From Williamsia muralis (GTDB lineage Bacteria; Actinomycetota; Actinomycetes; Mycobacteriales; Mycobacteriaceae), in assembly GCF_002735905.1 (NCBI RefSeq), contig NZ_PEBD01000005.1, forward strand, positions 372,001 to 436,000: a stretch of 64,000 bases of DNA, read 5' to 3'. This document shows positions 1-10,882 of this stretch, one piece after another (positions within the stretch are counted from its first letter, which is position 1; every line of letters begins with the position of its first letter). The translations under genes were made by a program, and so were the position numbers. The notes beneath the pieces were generated by a model. It had not been told where the DNA came from. It did not search any database and worked only from the letters and a program-made list of their open reading frames with translations.

Positions 1-36
1 CGAGGATCACTTCCTGATACATCTGCTCCATCCGCA

Positions 37-37
<1 letters not shown>
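1..37 (-). CDS. sufU: SufU Fe-S scaffold/sulfur-transfer protein, N-terminus only
   Basis: Reading the minus strand from an ATG at 37 gives MRMEQMYQEVIL before the window edge, which matches the start of SufU/IscU-like proteins (family pattern MEQMYQEVILDHY). SufU accepts persulfide sulfur from SufS in Gram-positive SUF systems. The ATG shares one base with the sufS stop codon (TGATG), so it is the next gene of the suf operon. A second in-frame ATG lies at 31, and the true start could be either. Only 12 codons are visible, so the zinc ligands cannot be checked. Confidence 0.8.
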
Positions 38-2134
<2,097 letters not shown>

Positions 2135-2186
2135 GGTTATCAAATTCCTTGCTGGTATGGGCTGAAGTGTTGGGGCTGGGTGCGGC

Positions 2187-3377
2187 TCAGGCGCCTGCGA
2201 CCTCGAGTTCGGCTTCCACAGCCGCCTCGAGACGCTCGCGTAGTTCCGGCACACCGATCTTGGCGATGACCTCACCGAAGAACCCACGGACCACCAGTCG
2301 GCGGGCCTGGTCCTCGGGAATTCCACGAGCCTGGAGGTAGAAGAGCTGCTCGTCGTCGAATCGGCCGGTGGCACTTGCGTGTCCGGCTCCGACGATCTCG
2401 CCGGTCTCGATCTCCAGGTTGGGAACGGAGTCGGCGCGGGCGCCGTCGGTGAGGATCAGATTGCGATTGAGTTCGAAGGTGTCGGTGCCCTCGGCCTCGG
2501 CTCGGATCAGCACGTCGCCGACCCACACGGTATGGGCCTCGCGGCTGCGGTCCCCTGCCACACCCTGCAACGCGCCCTTGTAGACGACATTCGACCGGCA
2601 GTGCGGCTGCGAGTGGTCCACCAGCAGGTGCTGTTCGAGATGCTGCCCGGCGTCGGCGAAGTACAGGCCCCACAGTTCCGCATCGCCGCCGGGACCGTCG
2701 TAGTGGACCACCGGGCTCAACCGGATGAAGTCTCCGCCGAGGCTGACCGCGAAATGCCGGAGCACCGCGTCACGTCCGAGCCGGGAATGGTGGGCTGCGA
2801 CGTGGACCATGTCGTCGGCCCAGTCGTGGATGTTCACCACGGTCAGGTGCGCGCTGTCGCCGATCACGAACTCGATGTTCTCGGCGTACGTGCCGCTGCC
2901 CCGCTGGTCGATGACCACCACTGCCTTGGCGAACGCACCGAGCCGGACCTGGACATGACCGAACGCGGTCTCGCTCTCGCCCGGGCCGTCGATGGTGACC
3001 GTGATCGGTGAGGCGATCTCGGTCTCCTTGTCCACGGTCACGACCGTGGCTTCGGTGAACGACGAATACGCCTGTGCAGCAATGCGATCGAAGGGAACGC
3101 CACCCTGTCCCAGCCGGGCGTCGTCGCGCCCTACGGTCTCGACGCGAGATCCCTCCACCAGACCGTCCACGTCGACCGTGGCCTGTCCGGTCGGCCGCGC
3201 CGAGCCGTCGTGCAGTCCGCGAAGGCGCCGGAAAGGCGTGAAGCGCCAGGCCTCGTCCTTCGACCGCGGGATCTCGAATGCGTTGACGTCGAACGAGGTG
3301 AACTGCTCACCCTTGTTGACCGCCGGGCCCTGATTCTCGCCGGAGACAGCGCCGACCACACCAGTGGGAGAACTCAT
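2187..3377 (-). CDS. sufD: Fe-S assembly protein SufD
   Basis: This is a 396-aa member of the SufB/SufD family, the partner of SufB in the SufBC2D scaffold complex. The C-terminal beta-helix region carries the family features, including the [16 protein letters not shown] stretch that parallels the [12 protein letters not shown] stretch of the neighbouring SufB. The ATG at 3377 overlaps the sufB stop by four bases (ATGA), which fixes the start. The longer open frame to 4082 is antisense-like sequence within sufB. The N-terminal 35 residues are less conserved. Confidence 0.95.
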   Translation of the reverse strand: MSSPTGVVGAVSGENQGPAVNKGEQFTSFDVNAFEIPRSKDEAWRFTPFRRLRGLHDGSARPTGQATVDVDGLVEGSRVETVGRDDARLGQGGVPFDRIAAQAYSSFTEATVVTVDKETEIASPITVTIDGPGESETAFGHVQVRLGAFAKAVVVIDQRGSGTYAENIEFVIGDSAHLTVVNIHDWADDMVHVAAHHSRLGRDAVLRHFAVSLGGDFIRLSPVVHYDGPGGDAELWGLYFADAGQHLEQHLLVDHSQPHCRSNVVYKGALQGVAGDRSREAHTVWVGDVLIRAEAEGTDTFELNRNLILTDGARADSVPNLEIETGEIVGAGHASATGRFDDEQLFYLQARGIPEDQARRLVVRGFFGEVIAKIGVPELRERLEAAVEAELEVAGA

Positions 3378-4831
3378 CCGACCGAACCCTCCATCTGCAG
3401 CTCGATCAGGCGGTTCAGTTCGAGGGCGTACTCCATGGGCAGTTCCTTGGCGATGGGCTCGACGAACCCACGGACCACCATGGCCATGGCCTCGTCCTCG
3501 GTGAGGCCGCGGCTCATCAGGTAGAACAGCTGATCGTCGCTGACCTTGGAGACGGTCGCCTCGTGACCCATCGTGACGTCGTCCTCGCGGATGTCGACAT
3601 ACGGGTAGGTGTCGCTGCGCGAGATCTGGTCGACCAGCAACGCGTCGCATTTCACGGTCGACCGGCTGCCGTGCGCGCCCTTGTTGATCTGGACCAGCCC
3701 GCGGTAGGAAGCCCGGCCACCACCGCGGGCAACCGACTTGCTGACGATGTTCGACGACGTGTTCGGCGCGAGGTGCACCATCTTGGAACCGGTGTCCTGA
3801 TGCTGGCCCGGTCCGGCGAATGCCACGGACAGAACCTCGCCCTTGGCGTGCTCGCCGGTCATCCATACGGCCGGGTACTTCATGGTGACCTTCGAGCCGA
3901 TGTTCCCGTCGACCCACTCCATGGTGGCGCCCGCCTCGGCCTTGGCGCGCTTGGTGACCAGGTTGTAGACGTTGTTCGACCAGTTCTGAATGGTGGTGTA
4001 CCGGCAGCGACCACCCTTCTTCACGATGATCTCGACCACGGCCGAGTGCAGCGAGTCGGTCTTGTAGATCGGCGCGGTGCAACCCTCGACGTAGTGCACG
4101 TATGCACCTTCGTCGACGATGATCAGGGTGCGCTCGAACTGACCCATGTTCTCGGTGTTGATCCGGAAGTAGGCCTGCAGCGGGATGTCGACGTGCACAC
4201 CCGGGGGGACGTAGATGAAGGAGCCACCGGACCAGACGGCGGTGTTCAGCGCGGAGAACTTGTTGTCGCCGGCGGGGATGACCGTTCCGAAGTACTCCTG
4301 GAACAGTTCCGGCTGCTCACGCAGGGCCGTGTCGGTGTCGAGGAACAGCACACCCTGGGCCTCGAGATCCTCACGGATCGAGTGGTAGACGACCTCGGAC
4401 TCGTACTGCGCTGCCACACCCGACACGAGGCGCTGCTTCTCGGCCTCGGGGATGCCGAGCTTGTCGTAGGTGTTCTTGATGTCCGCGGGCAGGTCGTCCC
4501 AGGTCGCTGCCTGCTTCTCGCTGGAGCGGACGAAGTACTTGATGTTCTCGAAGTCGATGCCATCGAGGTCCGAGCCCCAGTTCGGCATGGGCTTGCGCTC
4601 GAAGATCGACAACGCCTTCAGACGCGCGGCGAGCATCCATTCGGGCTCGCTCTTCTTCGCCGAGATGTCGGCGACCACGGCTTCGGAGATGCCGCGCTTG
4701 GCGCTGGCGCCCGCGACGTCGGAATCCGCCCAGCCGTACCCGTACGCGCCGAACGAATCGATCGTCTCTTCCTGCGTCAGCACTGCCGCAGCGGCAGTTG
4801 CCTGTGTGGGTGTCGGGTCTGTGACCGTCAT
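3374..4831 (-). CDS. sufB: Fe-S assembly protein SufB
   Basis: This is the 485-aa core scaffold subunit of the SUF machinery, on which nascent clusters are built. It contains the long conserved central block from [15 protein letters not shown] through [19 protein letters not shown], and the C-terminal [27 protein letters not shown]. The start at 4831 is an ATG preceded by GAAGGAG, and it overlaps the sufR stop (ATGA). The reading frame is continuous with no insertion, unlike the M. tuberculosis SufB gene, which is known to carry an intein. Confidence 0.96.
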   Translation of the reverse strand: MTVTDPTPTQATAAAAVLTQEETIDSFGAYGYGWADSDVAGASAKRGISEAVVADISAKKSEPEWMLAARLKALSIFERKPMPNWGSDLDGIDFENIKYFVRSSEKQAATWDDLPADIKNTYDKLGIPEAEKQRLVSGVAAQYESEVVYHSIREDLEAQGVLFLDTDTALREQPELFQEYFGTVIPAGDNKFSALNTAVWSGGSFIYVPPGVHVDIPLQAYFRINTENMGQFERTLIIVDEGAYVHYVEGCTAPIYKTDSLHSAVVEIIVKKGGRCRYTTIQNWSNNVYNLVTKRAKAEAGATMEWVDGNIGSKVTMKYPAVWMTGEHAKGEVLSVAFAGPGQHQDTGSKMVHLAPNTSSNIVSKSVARGGGRASYRGLVQINKGAHGSRSTVKCDALLVDQISRSDTYPYVDIREDDVTMGHEATVSKVSDDQLFYLMSRGLTEDEAMAMVVRGFVEPIAKELPMEYALELNRLIELQMEGSVG

Positions 4832-5634
4832 GAGTGACTCCTTCCGGAGGCTGCCGGTGCCGACGCGGGCTGGGCGTCGACCTGATTTGCCACCTGCGGA
4901 TTCGCAAGCGGCACATGAGTGGTGCATGCGCAGTCGCCGTTGGCGATGGTCGCCAGACGCTGCACGTGTATACCGAGGACTTTGGTGAAGACCGCTGTTT
5001 CGGCCTCGCAGAACTCAGGGAATTCCGCTGCGACGTGTGCGACCGGGCAGTGGTGCTGACAGATCTGCACACCATTACCAACGCGCCGGGTGGTCGCAGA
5101 AAATCCCGCTTCGGTCAATGCTTCGGCGATTTCTTGCGCGGTGCCCTCCCGATCGGCGGCAGAATCTCCTGCCACCGGCACATCGGCCACGATCTGCTCG
5201 GCCCGCTCGAGGGCGAAGTCCTCCACCGCTGCGTCGCCACCGATCCGCCGCAGACGCCGCATCACCGCGCCTGCGAGGTCGTCGTATGCGTGCTTGAGAC
5301 GGCCACGACCTGCGGCGGTGAGCTGGAAGTGCTTGGCGGGGCGACCCCGGCCCCGTTGGGCGTAGCGGGGGGCTGCGGTCGCGACGACGTCGCCCGAGGC
5401 GATCATGGCGTCGAGATGGCGGCGTACCGCGGTGGGAGTGATCCCGAGAGCTTCTGAGATGTGACCTGCGGTCACCGGGCCCTGCTCGAGGATGAGGGTG
5501 ACCACCGCGGACCGGGTCTGTCCGTCGTGGGTGACCGGCACCGGGCTGTGCACGTCGTCCGAGATGTGGATTGCCGGCGCAGCGTCGATCGATGCCACGT
5601 CCGAGGCATGCGAGATGTCGTGAGCCGTTTTCAC
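4828..5634 (-). CDS. sufR: Fe-S-sensing repressor SufR
   Basis: This 268-aa protein has an N-terminal winged HTH at about residues 45-100 ([21 protein letters not shown]) and a C-terminal cluster-binding region. The cysteines are spaced C-x3-C-x12-C-x27-C (ICQHHC, EFC, CAC), the arrangement I recall for the four ligands of M. tuberculosis SufR. SufR represses the suf operon when its cluster is intact and releases DNA when the cluster is lost. The GTG start at 5634 lies inside an operator-like inverted repeat and 7 nt after a -10-like TAACAC, which suggests autoregulation and a leaderless mRNA. The stop overlaps sufB. Confidence 0.93.
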   Translation of the reverse strand: MKTAHDISHASDVASIDAAPAIHISDDVHSPVPVTHDGQTRSAVVTLILEQGPVTAGHISEALGITPTAVRRHLDAMIASGDVVATAAPRYAQRGRGRPAKHFQLTAAGRGRLKHAYDDLAGAVMRRLRRIGGDAAVEDFALERAEQIVADVPVAGDSAADREGTAQEIAEALTEAGFSATTRRVGNGVQICQHHCPVAHVAAEFPEFCEAETAVFTKVLGIHVQRLATIANGDCACTTHVPLANPQVANQVDAQPASAPAASGRSHS

Positions 5635-5645
5635 AACACAAGTGT
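5631..5645 (-). promoter_or_regulatory. Candidate SufR operator over the sufR start codon
   Basis: The minus strand reads ACACT-TGTGT-TGTGA, an exact match to the ACACT-N5-TGTGA element that I recall being reported as the mycobacterial SufR binding site. It covers the GTG start codon of sufR and the end of the putative -10 element, so bound SufR would block polymerase. Confidence 0.7.
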
Positions 5646-5647
5646 TA
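5642..5647 (-). promoter_or_regulatory. Putative -10 element of sufR (leaderless)
   Basis: TAACAC lies on the minus strand 7 nt before the GTG start of sufR. It partly overlaps the SufR operator-like repeat. I found no clear -35 element. Confidence 0.5.
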
Positions 5648-5670
5648 CCGAATTACGGGGCGATTTCCAC

Positions 5671-5684
5671 CAAGGGTGCCCTTG
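5671..5684. repeat. Short inverted repeat between sufR and mptB
   Basis: CAAGGG-TG-CCCTTG forms two perfect 6-bp arms separated by two bases in the divergent promoter region. It could be an operator for either gene. No regulator can be assigned from sequence. Confidence 0.4.
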
Positions 5685-5783
5685 CCTGGTCGGGCCGACC
5701 CTTCCAGGGCCACTTTCGGCGACCATCCAGGCGGCGATGATCACCGAACATGCAGGCCCGGGCCGCTGCCCACGAGCGACCAC

Positions 5784-5789
5784 TACAGT
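5784..5789 (+). promoter_or_regulatory. Putative -10 element of mptB (leaderless)
   Basis: TACAGT is followed by 7 nt and then the GTG I take as the mptB start. No Shine-Dalgarno sequence is present, which fits a leaderless transcript. Confidence 0.5.
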
Positions 5790-5796
5790 CTCTGCT

Positions 5797-7641
5797 GTGC
5801 CGGAAACCACAGTCACCGAATTCGAGCCGAAGGCAACCGCGCCGGCCCGCTCGACCCCTGTGCGTACGGGTTTCCGCCGATCTCTCGATTACCTGGGGCT
5901 TCGGAACGGGGACGGCCCGCCTGACCGCGACGCCACCGGCGACTACGGGCTCACCGTCGCGCGACTGCACGGCGACGAGGGCGAGGTGGGTCCACTCAAC
6001 CGCGAGGAGTCCAAGCGACTGCTGCGGATTCGTCTGTTCGGCGCAACCGGCGCGGTGCTGGTTCTGGTCGGCTCACTGGGGACCGGTGCACTGCCGGTGC
6101 TGCAGAACCCACTTGCAGGTGCTCGCGTGCTGTCGCTGCCGTCGCGAATGTGGCCCACAGCGCTGACCTTCTCTCTCGCGGGCACGGTGATCCTCGTCCT
6201 CGCATGGCTTCTCCTCGGCCGATTCGCCGTCGGCCGAGTGGGTGGCGACGTCATGAAAGGGCATGCCCCGCCGCGACGGATGACCCGCAGGCAAGCCGAC
6301 CGCACATTGCTGGTCTGGCTGATGCCCTTCGTCGTGGCCCCGCCGATGCTCAGCAAAGACGTCTACTCCTACCTCGCGCAGAGCGAGATCGCCGCCCGCG
6401 GACTCGATCCCTACGTCGTCAGTCCCGCCGCCGGACTGGGCATCGACCACGTCTTCACCAGATCCGTCCCCAACCTGTGGCGCGAGACGCCTGCGCCCTA
6501 CGGGCCGCTGTTCCTGTGGCTCGGCGACAACATCACCCACGTCACCGGCGAGTACATCCCCGCGGCGCTGGTGGCGCATCGGGCGCTTGCCTTGTTCGGC
6601 GTGGGCCTGATCGTGTGGGCCCTGCCGCGGCTGGCGAAGCGGTGCGGGGTGTCGCCGGTGGCCGCGTTGTGGCTCGGAGCGATGAATCCCCTGCTCATCC
6701 TGCATCTGGTGGGTGGCATCCACAACGAAGCCCTGATGCTCGGGCTGATGCTCGCGGGGATGGAACTGTGCTTCCGAGGACTCGACTCACCCGACCGGCT
6801 CCGAAGACCCGGTTCGGTGTGGCCCAGCCCGGCGGGGCTGCTGCTGATCGCGGGCGCCGTCGTGATCGCCGCCTCCTGCATGATCAAGATCGCCTCCATC
6901 CTGGCCTTCGGATTTGTCGGCATCGCGCTGGCCCGCCGGTGGGGGGCGACCCTTCCGGCATTGCGGCACGCGCCTCCCCGCGAGTACTGGCAGCGGTCCA
7001 GACGCAGTCTCGGAGCGTTGTCGGCGTCCGCCGCGTTCCTCGGCACCATCCTGGTCGCGGTGATGGTGGCGATCTGTGTCGGCACCGGTCTCGGGTTCGG
7101 ATGGACCAAAACCCTTTCCACCGGCGACGTGGTGCGCTCGTGGATGTCCATGCCCACGTTCTTGTCGGTGACGACCGGACGGATCGGGGTCTTGCTCGGC
7201 CTGGGCGACCACACCCAGGCAATGCTCGACGTCGCGCGCCCGGCCGCGCAGGCGGTTGCTGCAGTCCTCGTCGTGCGCTGGCTCCTGGCGGCCCTGGCCG
7301 GCCGATTGCACCCGGTCGGCGCACTGGGGTTGGCGATGGGGACCGTCGTGCTGTTCTTCCCCTTCGTGCAGCCGTGGTACCTGCTGTGGGCCATCATCCC
7401 GCTCGCCGCATGGGCGACGGGACGGTGGTTCCGGATCATCTCGGTGTCGATTTCGGCGATCATCTCCGTTGTGGTGCTGCCCACCGGGGCGGGCACCCGC
7501 GGCTTCCAGCTGGCCGAGGCGATTGTCGCCGCGGTCCTGTTGGTGGCGGTTCTCACAGCCCTGTTCTTCGAGGAGATGCCCTGGCAGCGCCGACGGCGCG
7601 CCAAGGTCGCACGGGCGACACCTGCCGCGGTCGACGACTGA
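5797..7641 (+). CDS. mptB: Polyprenol-phosphomannose-dependent alpha-1,6-mannosyltransferase MptB
   Basis: This 614-aa polytopic membrane protein of the GT-C fold extends the alpha-1,6-mannan core of lipomannan in Mycobacteriales, using polyprenol-phosphate-mannose on the outer face of the membrane. The N-terminus (about 80 residues) is soluble, followed by roughly a dozen hydrophobic segments. The extracytoplasmic loop after the second segment contains the conserved SKDVYSYLAQSEIAARGLDPY region with the acidic residue expected of GT-C enzymes. Its position next to sufR and the ABC exporter matches mycobacterial Rv1459c. I chose the GTG at 5797 because of the leaderless promoter, and an in-frame ATG at 5737 is an alternative. 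Confidence 0.88.
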   Translation: MPETTVTEFEPKATAPARSTPVRTGFRRSLDYLGLRNGDGPPDRDATGDYGLTVARLHGDEGEVGPLNREESKRLLRIRLFGATGAVLVLVGSLGTGALPVLQNPLAGARVLSLPSRMWPTALTFSLAGTVILVLAWLLLGRFAVGRVGGDVMKGHAPPRRMTRRQADRTLLVWLMPFVVAPPMLSKDVYSYLAQSEIAARGLDPYVVSPAAGLGIDHVFTRSVPNLWRETPAPYGPLFLWLGDNITHVTGEYIPAALVAHRALALFGVGLIVWALPRLAKRCGVSPVAALWLGAMNPLLILHLVGGIHNEALMLGLMLAGMELCFRGLDSPDRLRRPGSVWPSPAGLLLIAGAVVIAASCMIKIASILAFGFVGIALARRWGATLPALRHAPPREYWQRSRRSLGALSASAAFLGTILVAVMVAICVGTGLGFGWTKTLSTGDVVRSWMSMPTFLSVTTGRIGVLLGLGDHTQAMLDVARPAAQAVAAVLVVRWLLAALAGRLHPVGALGLAMGTVVLFFPFVQPWYLLWAIIPLAAWATGRWFRIISVSISAIISVVVLPTGAGTRGFQLAEAIVAAVLLVAVLTALFFEEMPWQRRRRAKVARATPAAVDD

Positions 7642-7697
7642 TCGCCGACGCCGACGGATTCGTCTCACCCGTGTACCGAGCCGGGCCAACGGGCGCT

Positions 7698-7703
7698 TAC
7701 TCT
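7698..7703 (+). promoter_or_regulatory. Putative -10 element before the ABC exporter genes
   Basis: TACTCT lies 8 nt before the GTG start at 7712. The intergenic gap after mptB is only 70 nt, so this may be an internal promoter of a larger unit. Confidence 0.35.
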
Positions 7704-7711
7704 TGGTGGTT

Positions 7712-8677
7712 GTGAGCAGCCCGTCGTCCGCCCCCGGTATCGCCGGCGTCGGAGTCGATGGACCCGCGCTGTCGGTCAAGGGACTCGTCAAACGCTTCGG
7801 TGACACCACTGCCGTGGGCGGCCTCGACCTCGAACTGCAGCGCGGCGAGATCCTGGCAATTCTCGGTCCGAACGGAGCGGGCAAGACCACCACCGTCGAG
7901 ATCTGCGAGGGTTTTCAGGCCCCTGACGAGGGCGAGGTGAGTCTCCTCGGTCTGGACCCGCTCGCCGACAACGACCAGGTGCGAAGTCGGATCGGTGTGA
8001 TGCTCCAGGGTGGCGGAGCGTACCCAGGCGCCCGGGCCGGAGAGATGCTGCGCCTGTGCGCGTCGTACTCGGCCGACCCCATCGACACGGACTGGCTCCT
8101 GGAGAACCTCGGACTCGTGGACGCCCAGCGCACCTCATACCGGCGGCTGTCCGGTGGGCAGCAACAACGACTCGCCCTGGCCTGCGCGTTGGTGGGTCGA
8201 CCCGAAGTGGTGTTCCTCGATGAACCGACTGCCGGCATGGACGCCCACGCCCGGATCATGGTGTGGGAACTGATCGATCGCCTGCGCGCCGACGGGGTCT
8301 CGGTGCTGATCACGACCCACCTGATGGATGAAGCCGAGGAACTGGCCGACCAGGTGCTCATCATCGACCACGGTGTCGAGGTGGCCAAAGGCACGCCCGC
8401 CGAACTGACCAGCCGCGGCGCCGAGAACGAGCTGCGATTCCAAGCACCACGGGGACTGGACCTTACTTTGCTCAGAACTGTTCTGCCCGAAGAGTATTCG
8501 TGCACCGAGGTGACCCCCGGCGGTTACCTGGTGACCGGCCAGGTGACGCCGCAGGTGCTGGTCACCGTGACGTCGTGGTGCGCCAAGATCAATGTCCTCG
8601 CGACCGACCTGCGGGTCGAGACCAGGAGTCTGGAAGATGTGTTCCTCGAGCTGACCGGCCGGGGCATGCGCGGATGA
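7712..8677 (+). CDS. ABC-2 type exporter, ATP-binding subunit
   Basis: This 321-aa nucleotide-binding subunit has Walker A GPNGAGKTT at residues 52-60, the signature LSGGQQQRLALA and Walker B EVVFLDEPT. It is followed by a C-terminal extension of about 80 residues, as in DrrA-type exporters. It pairs with the permease that starts inside its stop codon. Synteny with mptB, ctaA and sufR matches Rv1458c-Rv1457c of M. tuberculosis. The substrate is unknown. The ctaA neighbour hints at envelope or haem-related export, but that is only inference. Confidence 0.9.
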   Translation: MSSPSSAPGIAGVGVDGPALSVKGLVKRFGDTTAVGGLDLELQRGEILAILGPNGAGKTTTVEICEGFQAPDEGEVSLLGLDPLADNDQVRSRIGVMLQGGGAYPGARAGEMLRLCASYSADPIDTDWLLENLGLVDAQRTSYRRLSGGQQQRLALACALVGRPEVVFLDEPTAGMDAHARIMVWELIDRLRADGVSVLITTHLMDEAEELADQVLIIDHGVEVAKGTPAELTSRGAENELRFQAPRGLDLTLLRTVLPEEYSCTEVTPGGYLVTGQVTPQVLVTVTSWCAKINVLATDLRVETRSLEDVFLELTGRGMRG

Positions 8678-9453
8678 GCACGCCGAACCGTTTCGCCGCC
8701 GGCACATTCAGCCCACGTCCGAGACCCGCCCCCATCCGTCAGATGATCGTGGCGCAGTCCCGGATCGAGCTGATGTTGCTGCTGCGCAACGGCGAGCAGC
8801 AACTCCTGACGATGTTCATCCCGATCACGTTGCTGATCGGGCTGTGTCTCCTGCCGATCGGAGACTTCGACGAATCTCGTACGGACACCTTCGTACCCGC
8901 CATCATGACCGTGGCCGTGATGTCCACCGCGTTCACGGGTCAGGCGATCGCCGTCGGATTCGACCGTCGGTACGGCGCACTGAAACGGCTGGGCGCCACA
9001 CCCCTCCCGCGATGGGGTGTCATCGTCGGCAAGTCCGTCGCAGTCGCCATCGTGGTCAGCGGACAGGCCGTGGTGCTTGGTCTGATCGGTGCAGCACTGG
9101 GCTGGCGACCGTCGATCGGCGGGCTGTTGCTCGGCATCATCGCGATCGCGATCGGCACGCTGGCGTTCTCGGCGATGGGACTGCTCCTCGGAGGCACGCT
9201 CAAAGCCGAGGTGGTGCTGGCTCTGGCCAATCTGCTGTGGTTCGCATTCATCGGCATCGGATCCATCGTGGTGATCGGCGACCGCGTTCCCGACCTCGTC
9301 GAGTGGTTTGCCCGATGCACTCCATCCGGAGCCCTCAGCGAGGCGCTGCACCAGGCCACCGCGGGCTCTGTCGACGTGTTCGGACTCGCCGTCCTGGCGA
9401 TCTGGGGCGCCGCGGCAGGCATCGCCGCCGTCCGGTATTTCCGCTTCACCTGA
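8674..9453 (+). CDS. ABC-2 type exporter, permease subunit
   Basis: This 259-aa membrane protein has about six hydrophobic segments (roughly residues 48-68, 78-102, 122-145, 150-175, 185-205 and 230-252), typical of ABC-2 permeases. The ATG overlaps the stop codon of the ATPase gene (ATGA), so the two subunits are probably made in a coupled fashion. The 25-residue N-terminal tail is proline-rich and cytoplasmic. The family exports lipids, drugs or haem-like molecules, and nothing in the sequence fixes the cargo. Confidence 0.88.
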   Translation: MSTPNRFAAGTFSPRPRPAPIRQMIVAQSRIELMLLLRNGEQQLLTMFIPITLLIGLCLLPIGDFDESRTDTFVPAIMTVAVMSTAFTGQAIAVGFDRRYGALKRLGATPLPRWGVIVGKSVAVAIVVSGQAVVLGLIGAALGWRPSIGGLLLGIIAIAIGTLAFSAMGLLLGGTLKAEVVLALANLLWFAFIGIGSIVVIGDRVPDLVEWFARCTPSGALSEALHQATAGSVDVFGLAVLAIWGAAAGIAAVRYFRFT

Positions 9454-9490
9454 ATGCTCACCTGGACCCAGGTCACATTCGTCCTGCCCC

Positions 9491-9496
9491 TACCAT
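9491..9496 (+). promoter_or_regulatory. Putative -10 element of ctaA (leaderless)
   Basis: TACCAT stands 7 nt before the ctaA GTG. There is no Shine-Dalgarno sequence in between. Confidence 0.5.
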
Positions 9497-9503
9497 CGAA
9501 GGC

Positions 9504-10487
9504 GTGTACCGCCTGTTTGTCCGGCTAGTCGACCGGCTCCCCCTCCCCTCGCTCCGCGTCCAGACCCTGCTGGCGTTGGCGGTGGTGCTCACCCAGGCGG
9601 GAATCGCGGTCACCGGATCGGTGGTTCGCGTGACGTCCTCAGGGTTGGGATGCCCGACGTGGCCCCAGTGCTTCCCGGGAAGCTTCACACCCACCGCGCA
9701 CCCTGAAGTCGCAGCGATCCATCAGGCCGTCGAGTTCGGCAACAGGCTCCTGACGTTCGCGGTGGTGCTCACCGCCGCGTTGATCGTCATCGCGGTCACC
9801 AGGGCACAACGCAGGTACGAGGTTCGCGTGTACGCCTGGCTGATGCCGGCGTCCACCGTGGTTCAGGCCGTTGTCGGGGGCATCACCGTGCTCACCGGAC
9901 TGCTGTGGTGGACGGTCGCCATCCACCTTCTGCTGTCGATGGCCATGGTGTGGCTGTCCGTACTCCTGCTCGAGAAGGTCCGCGAGCCAGATGACGTGCA
10001 AGCCGTTCCGGTGGTGCCGGCTGCCCTCCGGTGGCTCACCGTCCTGTCAGCTGTGGTGATGACCGGAGTTCTGATCGCCGGAACCATGGTGACCGGAGCC
10101 GGCCCGCACGCCGGTGACAAGAGCATCGACAAGCCGGTTCCCCGTCTGAAGATCGAGGTGACCACACTGGTGCACCTCCACGCCGATCTCTTGATCGCCT
10201 ACCTGTCACTGCTGCTGGCGATCGGTTTCGCGCTGTTCGCGGTCGGCGCTCCGAGCAGTCTCAAACGCCGGCTCTATGTGGTGGTGGCTGTGGTCGCAGC
10301 GCAGGCGGTCATCGGGATCACCCAATACCTCACCGACATCCCCGCGGCGCTGGTGGTCATGCACGTCGCCGGAGCAGGAGCCTGCGTTGCCGCGACAGCG
10401 GCCCTCTGGGTGGGAATGCGACCGCGATCAACCGGGAATCCACTGACGGCGTCGCCGGCCGAGCCACGAACGGCCGCAGCGGTCTGA
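9504..10487 (+). CDS. ctaA: Haem A synthase CtaA
   Basis: This 327-aa membrane protein converts haem O to haem A for the aa3 cytochrome c oxidase. It has eight predicted transmembrane helices. The first periplasmic loop contains the GLGCPTWPQCFPG stretch with the cysteine pair typical of CtaA, and histidines occur in helices (AIHQAVEFGNR, AIHLLLSMAM, LVHLHADLLIAY, VVMHVAGAG) as haem ligands. The GTG at 9504 is 50 nt after the ABC permease. Together with ctaB at 13114-14130, this region holds both haem O/A steps. Confidence 0.93.
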   Translation: MYRLFVRLVDRLPLPSLRVQTLLALAVVLTQAGIAVTGSVVRVTSSGLGCPTWPQCFPGSFTPTAHPEVAAIHQAVEFGNRLLTFAVVLTAALIVIAVTRAQRRYEVRVYAWLMPASTVVQAVVGGITVLTGLLWWTVAIHLLLSMAMVWLSVLLLEKVREPDDVQAVPVVPAALRWLTVLSAVVMTGVLIAGTMVTGAGPHAGDKSIDKPVPRLKIEVTTLVHLHADLLIAYLSLLLAIGFALFAVGAPSSLKRRLYVVVAVVAAQAVIGITQYLTDIPAALVVMHVAGAGACVAATAALWVGMRPRSTGNPLTASPAEPRTAAAV

Positions 10488-10490
10488 GGC

Positions 10491-10505
10491 CCCCTCCGGA
10501 AGGGG
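10491..10505. terminator. Hairpin between convergent ctaA and the 97-aa gene
   Basis: CCCCT-CCGGA-AGGGG forms a short GC-rich stem in the 28-nt gap between the two converging genes. It has no T-tract, as is common for actinobacterial hairpin terminators, and could work in both directions. Confidence 0.5.
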
Positions 10506-10515
10506 ACGGCTGCGT

Positions 10516-10809
10516 CTAGGTGTTCGCCACCCAGCCGGCCATCTTGCGGTAGTGCCCGGGACGGACATCGACCGCCGACGTGAGGTCGCGATCCCACTCG
10601 CCGATCTCGACCCCGTCGACCTGTTCCACGATCTGCTTTGCGGTCTCCATGTCCCGGACCACCTGATCGCCCAGGATTCCGCCGGCCCCGCCCACCAGCG
10701 TGATGCGGACGCCTGAAGCGCCGATCCCCTGGAGGACAGCGGTGGCCGAACCACCCTCGCGGGCCACGAACTTCGAAATGGCCGAGATGACACCCTTGTG
10801 GTCGCTCAT
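10516..10809 (-). CDS. 97-aa protein of unknown function
   Basis: This is a small soluble protein (MSDHKGVISAISKFVAREGG onward) with no signal peptide or membrane segment. I do not recognise a family. A glycine-rich stretch, GAGGILGDQVVRD, sits in the middle. It is likely real because the ATG at 10809 is preceded after exactly 7 nt by TATGCT, the same leaderless layout seen for neighbouring genes, and because it fills the space between ctaA and qor. It is divergent from qor, with 73 nt between the starts. Confidence 0.65.
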   Translation of the reverse strand: MSDHKGVISAISKFVAREGGSATAVLQGIGASGVRITLVGGAGGILGDQVVRDMETAKQIVEQVDGVEIGEWDRDLTSAVDVRPGHYRKMAGWVANT

Positions 10810-10816
10810 GTGTCAC

Positions 10817-10822
10817 AGCATA
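10817..10822 (-). promoter_or_regulatory. Putative -10 element of the 97-aa gene
   Basis: TATGCT on the minus strand is 7 nt before the ATG at 10809. Confidence 0.45.
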
Positions 10823-10869
10823 TTGCGCACCGCGGCGGGGCCGATAACCGGACACTCTGATGGGCTCGG

Positions 10870-10875
10870 TACAAC
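10870..10875 (+). promoter_or_regulatory. Putative -10 element of qor
   Basis: TACAAC lies 7 nt before the ATG at 10883. The spacer also contains GGAG, so either leaderless or very short-leader initiation is possible. Confidence 0.4.
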
Positions 10876-10882
10876 TGGAGTC

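Noticed and set aside
2187-4082. A 631-aa version of SufD starting inside sufB
   Set aside because: The first 235 residues are low-complexity frame-shifted sufB sequence. The ATG at 3377 overlapping the sufB stop gives the family-typical protein.
5737-5796. An ATG at 5737 as the mptB start
   Set aside because: It adds 20 non-conserved residues without a Shine-Dalgarno. The GTG at 5797 is placed 7 nt after TACAGT. The choice is not certain.
8500-9453. A 317-aa form of the ABC permease beginning inside the ATPase gene
   Set aside because: The ATG at 8674 overlapping the ATPase stop is the natural start, and the extra residues are a shadow of the ATPase C-terminus.
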